Shown here one piece after another: positions 43,333 to 54,923 of a stretch of DNA of 64,000 nt. The notes beneath the pieces are model-generated. The model saw only the letters and a program-made list of their open reading frames with translations, was not told the DNA's origin and ran no database searches. The DNA is from Bursaphelenchus xylophilus (Eukaryota; Nematoda; Chromadorea; Rhabditida; Aphelenchoididae). The position numbers and the translations under genes were made by a program. The stretch is taken from positions 9,486,001 through 9,550,000 of the forward strand of contig CAJFCV020000006.1 of the NCBI GenBank assembly GCA_904066235.2, in the 5' to 3' direction. Each line of letters starts with the position of its first letter. Position 1 is the first letter of the stretch.

Positions 43333-45039
43333 AAAATTCAACAATTTTTTGCGAACTTTAACATGAAAAGTTGCATAGCTGTTTCTGCCGTAGAGGGTAA
43401 TGTTTCCACGAAAAATCAATCTTTTCACGAGGCTATTAAAGGTATGCCCAGAAAGTGTTCTTTCTATGACCGCTCTCCGCGTAAGGCGTACCTTCTCAGC
43501 CACAAAATTGGTTGAATATCTCGGTTGCTTTTGCAGTGTTAAACCTTTCACAAATTGACACGTGTTCTTTTTACAGTAGAAACCAGGCAGAAGAGTTAAC
43601 TGTCAAAACTCCGAAAAACTGTTGATTTTTCATTAACCTAAAAATCTCGGCCATTTCTGCAAAATTCATACTGTTTCGGCAAAATCTGGGCGTTAATCTC
43701 AAGAACTTCTTTTCTGATTACTTTATGTTTGCTCTACATTAAGAAGACTATCACTTCGCAATCACAAAACATTTTTCGCTGATCTTCTCCCTCGATGGTC
43801 GCAAATGATAGTAAAATTATCTGCGATGATCGCAATTGATAGTAAAATAATGTTTTCCATGTTTTTGAGTCTAAAACACAACACAGACCAGTGAGGTTTC
43901 GACTCAATTTTTACTGTGAGTCATCTATTTACGTCTGTAATTTACATGCAGAATGGAGGATTATATGACTCTGCAACAGAAAAAATAGCCCTTTTTTGAA
44001 ATCCCCTCCAAAAAAGGGTGGTATAAAAAAAGGTCAGAGAAGTGGACCAACCAGTTCAAAAAGTTCACAGTGTAAAGTGTTGTAAAAGTATTGTTGCGGC
44101 GTTAATTGCTGTGTTACAATTTGTGAGTGGTAATCGGTAATCTTTCAAATTTTTTTGAAACCCAAGTACTTTGATCTTTATTACCGTAGAGAGGGAAATA
44201 ATTTGAAGGAATTTTGCTTACTTGGCAACGACTTTTATGTCCTAAATTTTTTGTATTTTGCAGTTTAAATATTTTTTTTAGTCCTGAGTATTACCACGTT
44301 TTAGCATAGAAATGTTATAAATGCGACAGATTTCTTTCAAATTAGTACACTCATTTTTGCTAGAACTTACACTAGCCAGAGCCCAAAATATTGCACAATC
44401 TTCGTTGACAAGAGAGTGCGTGAAATGCGGAAAGCGGTCATGGAGAACGCTCTTTTGCCATAACTCCGCCAATTTTGAACGGAAAAAAGGGGTTTTTTGA
44501 AGGAACGATGCACGGCAAACCGAACAAAAATGTCTCTGCCCACTTTTGAGTTTCGTCCAAACGAAGTGTCAAAACTGACAAAAGCAATAAAATCATTTCG
44601 AGAAAAATATTTTTCCATCGAAAAACCACACGAAAAATTCTGTTGTGACATTTCGTGTGAATTTGACCGATACTGGGTGTGCGAAGTGCCTAAACGAGGA
44701 GGGAGGCTCCGTGGGTTGCCGTGCGTTGCCTCCCTGGTTTGCATAAATAAGTGTGCAGTTTTTGTGGATAACGTATCATACAGTGTCCACTTTTTGTGTG
44801 GAACTTTGATACTATAATACTATAATATATGTGTATGTAATATACACAAAATCACTTTATGCGGACCGCACGGTCAAACTTTGTCAAGACTGTGGGTTTC
44901 ATCAAGCCCTATGATACGAAAACAATATTTTTAAAAGATATGAAAGTTCAAGTGTAATGCATATGTCTGGTGGATGGTTGGGTCAAAAATATTGGTTGGG
45001 GATTACTGTATATCAAAAAAAATCTAGGATAATTACCCC

Positions 45040-45186
45040 AATCTGTCGAGAAAACAATGAGCGATTTCCGTCCATCGAAAATCGCATCAAAATAAATTGT
45101 TTTGCGGCAAGATCAAATTGTTTTTTCAATTTAGCGACGTGACTTGTGCAGCGACATTGTGCTTATTGTTTTCCCGACAGACTCAC
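45040..45186. mobile_element. Family C miniature element
   Basis: AATCTGTCGAGAAAACAATG at the left and CATTGTGCTTATTGTTTTCC-CGACAGACT at the right form inverted ends. The interior ATCGCATCAAAATAAATTG matches other copies. Confidence 0.6.
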
Positions 45187-46230
45187 AAACTTTTTTCGAC
45201 CTTTGTTACCATTTTTGTAATAGAATTTGGGCTAAAAGTGCTTCCAGGAAAGTTCTTTGCTTCCCAAAGTGCAGCTTCGTCGGCTGCTTACTTCCTTCCG
45301 GAATTCGTCGCAACGACAGCCTTTCGTATTCGAACTCCTTTTTGATAGGCTAGACTTTAGATTCTCTAGGCCATAAAACTTATAAACAATGTTTGTAGTT
45401 TTTAAGATGTTTTTATTACGGCATATACCAAGAAGAGAAAGTTTACACCATTTATTAATTGTTCAGCTGCCAACCGAATGTTTTTGATCAAAGCTACTAT
45501 GATAGGTTCGTTCCAAGAAGCGCCGTAATGATAGTTGGCGTAAAACTTGAACCGCGCTTTCTTTTCCCAAGAAAAGTTAGGGAATTTAAAGGAGTAGGTG
45601 TAAGCCGGAACTTTTTTTCGCGGGGTTTCCAACGAATTGTTTTTGACTGTTCGTTTACAACGTACGACTCCGATGAAGGTACAAGCTACCGTAGGATCGT
45701 TTCAAGGATAATTTTGAAGGGAAGTGTTGCAATTGCGGCATTAAAAAGATACAGATGTAAATTTTGCATTCGTTTCGGGCCTTGGCCAGTTATAAAGTCC
45801 TGAAAATTTCAGCAAAAAAAATAGAGATACTCAACCATTTTGGAGAGTATGCGAAAAGCGGAGAGCCGTGACAGAGTAAAACATTTTTTGGCATATCTTT
45901 GCCAATTCCATGAGGAAAAAATTATGTTTTTCGTGTAAAAAATACCATTTACATTAGAGTCAGGCATGAAACTTTTAATGCCAAATTTGCAAAAAAAAAC
46001 TGGCTTATTTTTCCGTCTTTCGGCCAAAAAATCTCGGTCGTTTCAGTAAAGCATGCGCTAGAAACCTCGCATATGTCTTTTAGCATACATACGTCTATTA
46101 GTAAATACATACATATTAATCTAAAGTTGTGCTTCATCAAGCAGTTTCATCAAAATCAGAGCGTCGTTCTGCGGCATCCTGCGTTGTTGCGATTTGAGGC
46201 CAGTGGGCAGGCATTACCTTTCAACCCAAC

Positions 46231-46388
46231 TTCCAGTTTGTCGGAAAAATAATGAACGCAATGTCGCTGCGTCAAACGCGTCGCTGAAGTAAAAAGCAAT
46301 TTGATTTTGTCGCGACACAATTCATGTTCTCAGCAGAGATGCGATTTTCGTTGCGACAGAGCGGTCAGCATTTTCCAAAGAGACTGAT
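46231..46388. mobile_element. Family C miniature element, uninterrupted reference copy
   Basis: It begins AGTTTGTCGGAAAAATAATG, continues through GTCGCTGCGTCAAACGCGTC, TTTGTCGCGACACAATTCAT and GATGCGATTTTCG, and ends near AAAGAGACTGATAC. It shows the sequence without the family A insertion seen at 11145. Confidence 0.6.
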
Positions 46389-46566
46389 ACTAGTCGCGAC
46401 ATAAAGTCCTGACACATTTTGCACCGTGCATTCTCTTTCATTTTTATCCGCACGGTGCATCTTTTCGCATTTGTCGCCGCGATTGAACCCGAATTTGGGG
46501 GCGCGACGTCCAAACCCCGAACTTTCGCACGGTGCAAAATGTGTCAGGACTTTATGGCGCGACTAG
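46388..46566. mobile_element. Family F short hairpin element
   Basis: ACTAGTCGCGACATAAAGTC at the left pairs with GACTTTATGGCGCGACTAGT at the right, and the arms continue through CTGACACATTTTGCACCGTG. It is about 179 bp. A related fragment (GTTGCGACGCC, GCACTGTGAAAATTGTCAGG, ACTTTTTGCC) starts the 58-kb repeat. Confidence 0.75.
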
Positions 46567-49208
46567 TACTATTCCTAACTTCATTTAGAGCAAAATTAGC
46601 CAACATTTTGACACCCCCGGAATTCCTGGGGCACCCTGTTCTTGGAAAGCACTTTGCCCATCAAGACTACTGTAATAATCGTCTACTCAAGGGCGGAAAA
46701 GCGGGAAGAACTTCTCTCTTTGTGCTTCTGTCTTGTGGCGATGATAAAAAAATTGATTCAAATTTCATAAAATGCAATTTGACCTTTGGAATGTCATTGA
46801 AAAATTGATGTTGTAAAACACGTCACTTGATCGGAATGAAGAATACTTATTCATGAATTGGCCTCCAAATCAAATGTTTAAATTACGAATAACATGGTCT
46901 AGATTGCATTAAAAAGGAAGTGAGGTAGTTTTTGGGGGCAAAATTGCAATTGCGGAAAACGTTTTCGTATTTTAAAATATTTTTTTATTTATTCAAATGG
47001 TAACCAAATTTGAAAAAACATTGAAATAATTCTTGTTAAGGCTCATGCAGTACATTTAGCTTGCTTTTTATAGAAGTAACCGGGATTTTGTAGCCCAAAA
47101 AATGGCCAAAATTTAACAATATTTTCGAGTTTGCCACAAAAAATTTCAGACACGTACTGTCTATTTCTGGCGGAGAAGGCGACATTTCTATAATACAAAA
47201 AAAGAACATTTTTTCTCCTGAAATTCGCAAAGACACTGCCAAAAGGGGGTTTTTTCTCTGACCGCCCTCCGCTTTTTGCGGAGTCGACCGTCGTCAAAGA
47301 TCGTTGAATATCTCTGTTGTCCCTGTAAAGTGCAAGCCAAAATTTTCGGAGTCTAAGGATAAACCAAGTGTCGTATTTGGGATTTTTTTATCTTTTGTAA
47401 AAAATTATTTTTTCGAGGCCTCGTATTTTACATTTTTTCATGAATATATAATATTTTCTTGGTGCCATGCAATCTTCAAGCATGTTTTTTGCTCTCGTAT
47501 CTTACACTTTTCAATTTTCAAGACTTATTTTTACAGTACTTTCAGCAAAAAATTCAATCTCAAAGTTCAAGTTCAGAACTCGGATTACCGTTCCGCTTTT
47601 TCCAAGGAAATCGGGTGCAATTTCCTTGAAATTTTTGTATTTTCAAATAATTTTTGTCCGAAAGTACGAGTCTTATTTATAGTTTCTGAAGTGAACATCA
47701 ATCTATGATAATTTGCAGACTGCGACTATTGTTTGAAAGGGCGGTTTTGGAGGTCTAAAAATAAACTGTGATTTTTTTGTTCGCACAGTGCAAAAAGATT
47801 TTTTTGATACTATTGCACTGTGCGATTTTTTCAATCTTTGAAATTCGGTGTAATTCCTCGTAATGAGTTACAGTTAACTGCAGTTTCATTCCTGGAAGTT
47901 TTGACTGGTGCCTGACAGTCGAGATAGCTAAACATAAAGGTTTTTAAAAAACCGTATTTTTTTTTAATTTTGTCATTTTTTGACTCAAAAATCATTTTTT
48001 TATTACACAAATTTAAGCCTAAGAATCTAGGTCATGACTCAGAAAGTTTATTTTTGGGTTGATCATCAAAATGAGTGTAATTTTTTATGCCAAAATTTGG
48101 AAAAAAGTTGAAAATTTTGCCAACTTCGGCCTAGAAATCTCGATTTTTTCTGCAAAACGCATATTAGTAGTCTAATGTTAATTTCGTCCAAAAAATGTGC
48201 TAAGATTTCTCAAAAGCCGCACTGGGCCATTTCCCCTGTAAATTCGCTACCTTTCTCCCCTCAGGTTCTATTTCCACATGTTTTCCCGCGACCTTTTCTA
48301 TTTATTCGCGTTGTGTTTTGTTCGAGTTGATCGGGTTCTTTGAGACCCCTTCCGAATTCACGCCGATTTCATCGGAACGCCGAGTAAAAGCGCGACTTTT
48401 TCCATGACAACCCCGCCACCAATCGCTGAATTCTCCCGCCGCTCATTGACAAAAATATAAGGGATATACGAACCAAAAATTCTGCCGAAAACATGATCAA
48501 CAGTCTTGCAGATGTAACCGTAAACAGCTGTTACTAATTTCGCAATCTTTTGTGTTGCAGGTTTTGTAGAGAAAATCGGGATTTTTGTAGTGTAAGCAAT
48601 TAAGTTTTTCTTAGCTTTTGCTCTCAGATTTTGATGAGACTTGGTAAACATAAAGTAAAAAATTTTTATAAATGCGCAGCGTTTTTTTTTTGGTCGTGCT
48701 TTAGTGAAAAATTGGGATTTTTTGGTCGAAAAATCCAAAAATAAAAAAGTCGTTTTGCAATTTTAGAAACGGAAAATTGAAATTTTGTAAGGTCTGCGGA
48801 TAAACGCTATGCAAAATTTTTCCCCAAAAAATAGCTTTTTTTTGTAAAAAATTTGCAAAGGTTTGTCAAGAACTAAAAAAAAGTTTTTTGCTTTTTGCAC
48901 TGTGCAAAAATTTGCAGCGGCTTCAAGAGAACCCAAAATGCGTTTTTGCTACATCACGCTCGTGTTATTTTTTTCATTCGAAGGTTAGCAATTGCATGCT
49001 GCACTGTGCGTTTAAAAACCTTTATTCTTTGCACCGTTTACTACTAAGTTTGTCCTATCAGGGGTGGCTAGTCCAAGTGCGGCTCTCAGAGTTGATTTCA
49101 AATTTGCAAAAAGTTTAGGCCGTATATCAATTCCTGAAAATTTTAGTTCGCGCTTTGCAGGTGCAGCCAAGATATTGAACGATCTTTGTGGCTAAAAGTG
49201 TGTAGGAG

Positions 49209-49211
<3 letters not shown>

Positions 49212-49260
<49 letters not shown>

Positions 49261-49268
49261 GAGAGAGC
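49212..49268. repeat. (GA)n microsatellite
   Basis: About 57 bp of almost pure GA with one interruption (GATAGA), within a family D-like block. Confidence 0.95.
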
Positions 49269-50355
49269 GGAAAAGTTTTTTTATCTTTGCCATGCCAGAA
49301 GAAATTTTTTTGTTTGAGACATTACTCACCATCGTAAAAATATTATGTCTGAAACTTTTTCATGCAAAATTTTGTAAAAAAAGTGGCACTTTTTAGCCAA
49401 CTTTCAAACTAAATCGCGATCGTTTCTGCAAAGCGCGAGCAAAAAGTATCGGATATCTCAAAAAAAATTATTATTGTAAATTAGTGCCAAGTTTTGTAAA
49501 AAATTTTTATTCGTCTAACTTGTTGTACTTTGCTTGTAATTTCATCAAAAACTCTATCTAAAAAAGTATTATCGTTAAGACTCTTCGGATCTCCAGTATA
49601 ACATAAAAACTAGGGATCCCTCGGAATTCGCTCTGCAGAGCTTTGACTGCGCTTTCGACTACTCTTTCCGAAGCCTACGGTAGATTTTTTTCTTGGAAAA
49701 ATTAAACTGTAAATGAAGACGGAAACAGTTTTTTCGAAGACATTGAGTGTAATGGGCGGAGTTTCGGGTAAAAAGTAGCTGTTCTGAGAAGAAAGGAGGT
49801 CAAATGGGAGATTACTATATAAGATATGAAAGTACAAGTGGTATGCATGTGCTTGGTGGATGGTTGGGTTAAAAATACTGGTTGGGGATTACTGTAATTT
49901 CGGAAACTTTTTTTGGGATAACTACTTCAAAAAAAACTTAAAAAAATATGATTACTGTAAATAAAAAAAATTTTTTTTGACAGTTTTATGTAGTATAAAA
50001 AATAAAAAAACGTGAAATTACTGTAGCTCAAAGAATAAAAAAATTTTTGACCAGCAAAAATTAGTTTTTTTTATCATCCATAAAAACAATTTTCCCCATC
50101 ATTTCCGCCAAAAACTCCTTATAAAACATCTATTTTTACCCACTTGATTTATTTTTATTTTCCCCCGACCAAAAATGACTTTTTTATGATCTCTCTTTGT
50201 TTGCCCTGGGGCATTTTCCAATTCGCGCTTACTTTTGTCACCGACAAATCGTGGTGTTTCTACCGAGTTTGATTTATTAACCGAAGAGTTTTTTCAGAAA
50301 GAACCCCACTGTTCTTGGTAGTTTCTACTACTAACTGCTAAATCACCGCTCAAAA

Positions 50356-51103
50356 ATGCCTTCAATGTACTCAACTCAAATTCCCGAGAATTCCATGGCT
50401 TCGGGTAGCACGCCGACCTCGGAGAATAAGGAGAGCAAGAATTATTTGAGATACTTCGAGTCTTCTTGTGGATCGTTGGTGGAGAATGAATTCAACAATC
50501 GAAAAAACCCCTCAGGACTAATGGAGATGGGGATTGGCATGGTAAGAAATGCGAATTATATATCAAAAATGTCTTGAAATTTGTTCTACAGTCTTATTTT
50601 TTAACTTCATCTTCAAAAATCTCATGAAAATCCAGTTTTTCGGAAATTTCCAGAAAATCCGTCATCCTGAAATCGGATAATGGGAAAAAAGGTATACAAA
50701 AAAATTTCATACTATTTTTTCTGATTTCTAAATTGATCAAAAATGAAACTCGTTTCAAATATTTTTTAGATTTCATTACTTTTTAATGTGTCATAATGAC
50801 GCATTTTTTGGAAACATGACTAAATGTCGGATTTTTGGCTTTTTTATACAAAAACCGGTTTGGAAAGTAAAGTATAGCATATTCCACAAGGTTACCAAAA
50901 GTTTAGAGTTGGTGACATCTTATACGATCAAACATTTCTGGAAATTTTCGTCAAAAAATCAGTTTTTCATCTATTCAAAATTTATGTCCAATCATATAAA
51001 ATTACATTTTCAGCGCTCTCCGATGAGTTATCTTCGCATGCTCGAGCTGCAACGCCAGCAAAACATGAAGGTTCTGAAGGAACGCGCTTGGGAAGGCGCC
51101 TAA
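50356..51103 (+). CDS. Small hydrophilic protein of unknown function
   Basis: Two exons, 50356-50541 and 51014-51103, joined in phase 0, give 91 residues. The first 60 residues are Ser/Asn/Glu-rich (YSTQIPENSMASGSTPTSEN, KNYLRYFESSCGS). The second exon encodes a basic helix, SPMSYLRMLELQRQQNMKVL, ending KERAWEGA. No signal peptide or membrane segment. Clear donor (ATG|GTAAGA) and acceptor (TTTTCAG), a codon-like composition and an AATAAA at 51265 support a real gene. Family unknown. Confidence 0.6.
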
Positions 51104-51382
51104 AACTTTCTACAAAATACTCACTTCTCCCATGGCATTTTGCCAAGTTTTTCCATCAAAAAATCAACCCCGATCTCGCCCTCCTTCCATATTTACGACA
51201 ATGAATCGAATTTTGTTCAGAAAATTTGTGTATGAAGAAATGCAAAACTTTTGCAGTATTTGAAAATAAATTATTTATCACGCTACACGGTAGGAAATAC
51301 GTAGTCAAATGCAAAGAAAATTGCATTTGACAAGAAAAAGCGCAATCTCAATTTCGCTATTTGAAATAAAATTTCTCCGGCT

Positions 51383-51787
51383 GCACAGTGCAGAAATAAA
51401 AAAAAAATTTTTTGGCCGCACAGTGCATTTATATAAAAAATAATTTTTTGATGTGCCTATGTGTCCTCAGTTGTCAGATTGTAATAAAAAAATTCGACGG
51501 TTCTTATTTCACTCGGTAGATCTTAGTAACTCTTCTTATTGCACTGTGCAGTTGCGAAAAAACACTATTTTGTCTTTCGCACAGTGCAGATCCAAAAAAA
51601 TCATTATTTTTCCAAACGCACTGTGCTATCGCAAAAAACATCACTCTTTTTAGACCCAAATGGCAGTAAAAAAAACAAAATTGAACACCAATTTTTCTAT
51701 TGCACTGTGCAGCCCTCGAACCGAACAATTTTTCTTTCCGCACCGTGCAGTCCCCAAAAATCATTTTTTCTCCATTGGCACAGTGAA
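51383..51787. repeat. Palindrome array, block 1 (GCACWGTGCA, about 38-nt spacing)
   Basis: Copies of the 10-bp palindrome begin at 51383, 51418, 51541, 51579, 51618, 51702, 51740 (GCACCGTGCA) and 51778 (partial). Neighbouring copies are 38-39 nt apart or 84 nt (38+46). The DNA between is variable but often holds an A run followed by CACTATTTTTC. The block lies just 3' of the Pmp3 gene. Confidence 0.85.
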
Positions 51788-51885
51788 AATTTCAAAAAAA
51801 GTCCAGTAAAAAAGAATCAAAGTCTAGTTAGTGATGTTTATTAAAAACACAGTCAGTGGGAGAGGTAATTGAAAGGCGGGGAGAT

Positions 51886-52651
51886 CTATTGTCTCATGAA
51901 GCAGTACCAGAACGCCATGAGGATCCCAGGCAGGAAGAAGAGCAGACACAGCACGAGGCAGACGAGCACGAAGATGTCGCACTGTTTCGACTTCCAGTAG
52001 ATGGCCAGAGGCTGAAAAAAAATATTAAAAAATTTTTATAATAATATAGAACAGTGCAAAAAGGTCAAAAAAAGTTGACGATGTTGGTATTTAACTGTAG
52101 GCTCTGATTTTTTATCAAAAAATTCAGATTTCCTACTCTGCACAGTGCAACCATAATAATTTATTCAACTGCACTGTGCAGTCGCTTAAACCCACTATTT
52201 TTCTCTCCGCACTGTGCAATTTCAAAAAATCTCAAGTTTTTCAAACGCACAGTGCAGTCAAATAAATAAAATTGGCCACAAATTTTTTCATTGCACTGGG
52301 CATTCCTCAAAACGAACCACTTTCGCCAATGCACTGTGCACTCTCCAAAAAACACTATTTTTCCCTCGGCACAGTGCAAAACTCGAAAAATCGTTCTTTC
52401 CAAACGCACAGTGCAGTCAAATAAATAAAATTGGCCACAACTTTTTTCATTGCACAGGGCATCCCTCAAAAACAGCATTGTTCCCCATTGCACTGTGCAG
52501 TCTACAAAAAACCCTATTTTTCCCTCGGCACAGTGCAAAACTCAAAAAATCCCAAATTTTGGAAATCTCAAAGACCATCGAAACACTCTAGTAAACTCAC
52601 CGGCAAGAAGATGACAAGAATGATGAGGATGATGGTGTCGTTGTCGGCCAT
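51886..52651 (-). CDS. Pmp3/UPF0057 (RCI2) family membrane proteolipid
   Basis: Two exons, 52651-52601 and 52011-51886, joined in phase 0, give 58 residues. There are two transmembrane helices: IILIILVIFLPPLAIYW and DIFVLVCLVLCLLFFLPGIL. The family hallmarks are FLPPLAIYW after the first helix and a C-terminal LPGILMAFWYC. Length is typical (52-60). These proteins sit in the plasma membrane and affect membrane potential and salt tolerance in yeast and plants; the animal role is not defined. A poly(A) signal (TTTATT on plus, 51837-51842) lies 44 nt after the stop. Its single intron is filled with the palindrome array. Confidence 0.9.
52139..52537. repeat. Palindrome array, block 2, inside the Pmp3 intron
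   Basis: GCACWGTGCA copies begin at about 52139, 52171, 52209, 52247, 52293 (GCACTGGGCA), 52331, 52369, 52406, 52453 (GCACAGGGCA), 52490 and 52528. From the second copy on, spacings are 38, 38, 46, 38, 38, 37, 47, 37, 38. A unit of about 159 nt is duplicated (AATAAATAAAATTGGCCACA at 52261 and again at about 52420). Palindromes are far better kept than the spacers. Confidence 0.9.
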
Positions 52652-54923
52652 GGTTCAGTTGTGTGAGAGGATCTGTCAGAGGGAGGAGGGAGCCGAGAGC
52701 GAGCACAACCAACCCTCACCAGCCAGTTGAAGTCGAATACCGTAACATCGAAAATTTGGAGGCATTTTTGATGTTGAACTTATATTCAAATTTTTGGTGT
52801 GAAATTTGAGGAAAGGTTTCGAAATTTTTCTTTTTTTGGTAACAAATCAAAAAAAATCGAAACAGCAAAAAAATTATCCAGTAAATCAAGTTACCTTTTT
52901 AATACGTTTTCAATCGTTTCTCGATTTGGCGACATTTTATACGAAAAATTTTGAATTTTGCAAAAACCGTAAAAACATATTTTTTTGTAAATTACAGCTC
53001 TGAAATGAAGATAAAATATCTAAAATACGAGCCGGCATTTCGAGTAGGTCCGGTATTTTTCTTCGGAAGAAAGCCATTAACCCAATGGAAACAAAATGGT
53101 TTCTCCTGAAGAAAACAAACGGCCACACTCGAATTCATATCGATGTTTGAGGAGAAAATAGCAGTAATAGTCAAGCAAAAAATGCGATTGCGTTTATGCT
53201 GTTTGCGCGACGTCACAATCGGATGCACAGTGCGAAAGAGACATTTTATAAAATTTCACAGAAAATGGCGTTTATAAATGTTATTTTTTTACTGTGTGGA
53301 TATCCAAACCCAACAAAAAATTTAAGCCTTTCAAGGAGTGCATTTAACCCACTACTCAAATTCAGGCGAAATTCTGTTAGTGCAAAAAAGTTTTTACGTT
53401 CTGCAAAACAAAAAATCTCGAAGTTCATAAGATGTGCGCGCCCTATCAGCAAAAATAAATTTTACACAGCCTTGACACTCTTTGAAGCATAATAACTTTC
53501 TTCTTTATCTTCTTGAAAGAAACCAAGTTTTTTGTCTTGCACAGTGCAAAACTCAAACTCAAATTTTTGCACTGTGCGCGCTCTAGCAAAAATCAACATG
53601 TCGCATTGCTGACACTGTTTTGCAGTTTTAATGTATTATAATAATACTATATACTACTACTATCTACCAGTTGTTTTTCCCACCACACTTTGCAAAAACT
53701 TCAATTTTTCTTTTGCACTGTGCAGCAAATCCAAAAATCATCTTTTTCGCACTGTGCAACAATAAAATTCCAAAAACAAAATCGGAATTTTCGTCGCAAT
53801 CCAAAAGACGGCCCCGTGAATGCAGAGTAGAAATTCGCGGCCAAGTCTGGACCCCCAAAACTTTTGGAATGGCCTTTTAATGCACTGTGCGAAACTTTTT
53901 TTGGGGTGGAGTAAAAAAATCGGACCGATTTTTGAATACAAAAGGCATTTTGAGACAAAAAATGGAAGGGCCGCTTCCGTTTGGACGGTGTCAGGACACG
54001 GATCCCAATCGGCGATTCCGATCGCACCGAAAGGGCTTGGCCATTGTTTTGGGCCGAGCTTTTTTCTATAAAATGGGGCTCTTTCAAATGCCGACTGGTC
54101 GAAAATCGCGGGGAAATCGAGAAGAAAGGGAGGAAATTGGTAATAGAAATGATGTAAAATACGTTAGGAAAGTTAAATCGATAATTTTTTTTTAAATTTT
54201 TTTTCGAAAAAAATATGAAAATAAAACTACAGCGTTCTGTCTTTTACACAAGAAGGAAAATGCTTTTTATATTTTGAATTTATCCGTTGATCGGGCTCTT
54301 ATCACCCGCGCCATCTCTCATCCATTGTTTTGAATGGAAAATGGGAGAAATAAAAACATTTATGGCCAAGTCAGTTGAATAGCAAATTGCTGAAAATTTA
54401 TTAGTAAGGTACTTGAAATACGCAGCACCAATGCTGAGGCGAAGTGGAGGCAAAACTTTTCGGAGTAAGGCAGAAAAGACTGCAAAGTCTGGCAAAAAAT
54501 TTGATACCTTGAGTAATGTTTTTTACAGGGAAATTTCCCCAACAGTTCTCACTTTTTACATGTATGTTTAACATTACTTTTATGGTCCATCTTTGGGCAA
54601 AGAGCCGATCTCAAAGTAATCAAAGTCGTATGAATTTTTCCATCAATCTAGTGTGTATGTATAATAATGGTTCTCATAGACCGATGAGGGTAAGATCATT
54701 TCATCGTAGCGCATTTTTTCTGGCAGCAGTCGACAATTCATCTCATCCTAAAGCGTACAGCTGGTCGTGAGTAGGGAGGTCTCAGCTCCACTCGGATTTA
54801 ACCGTAAAATACTGCTAAAAATTTATCTAACTTTAAGCCAACCATTGAGCTTTCCGAAAATTTTATAAACCCGTAAATTGGACATACAAAAAAACAACAA
54901 TTTCAGCATTATCCTTTTGCAAA
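52652..54923. other. Spacer with further palindromes
   Basis: Probable Pmp3 promoter at the left. More GCACWGTGCA copies begin at about 53224, 53539, 53569, 53715, 53749 and 53882. No gene is supported: the open frames at 53701-54195 run through these repeats and lack splice context. Confidence 0.5.

Larger units (their letters stand above)
41124..50355. other. Nine-kilobase gene desert built of dispersed repeats
   Basis: No functional gene is supported. The stretch contains solitary GCACWGTGCA palindromes (about 41198, 41230, 41728, 47784, 47814, 48897, 48999), many family D-like blocks (GACCGCTCTCCGC, AAATCTCGGTCGTTT and GCAAAGCGCGAGCTA motifs at about 41520, 43460, 44430, 46020, 47240, 48120 and 49150), family C elements at about 45040-45186 and 46231-46388, family F at 46388-46566, a pseudogene fragment at 43237 and a (GA)n tract. 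Confidence 0.55.

Noticed and set aside
51383..52537. CRISPR-like array of short palindromes with even spacing
   Set aside because: The genome is eukaryotic, the repeated part is only about 10 bp, and spacers share A-run/T-run patterns and a 159-nt duplication, so this is not CRISPR.
52161..52591. Open frames of 125 codons on both strands over the palindrome array
   Set aside because: They arise from the 38-nt and 159-nt repeats, lie in the Pmp3 intron, and encode low-complexity repeats.
53701..54195. Open frames on both strands at 53.7-54.2 kb
   Set aside because: The 128-codon minus frame and two plus frames overlap and include palindrome copies. I see no domain and no consistent splicing.
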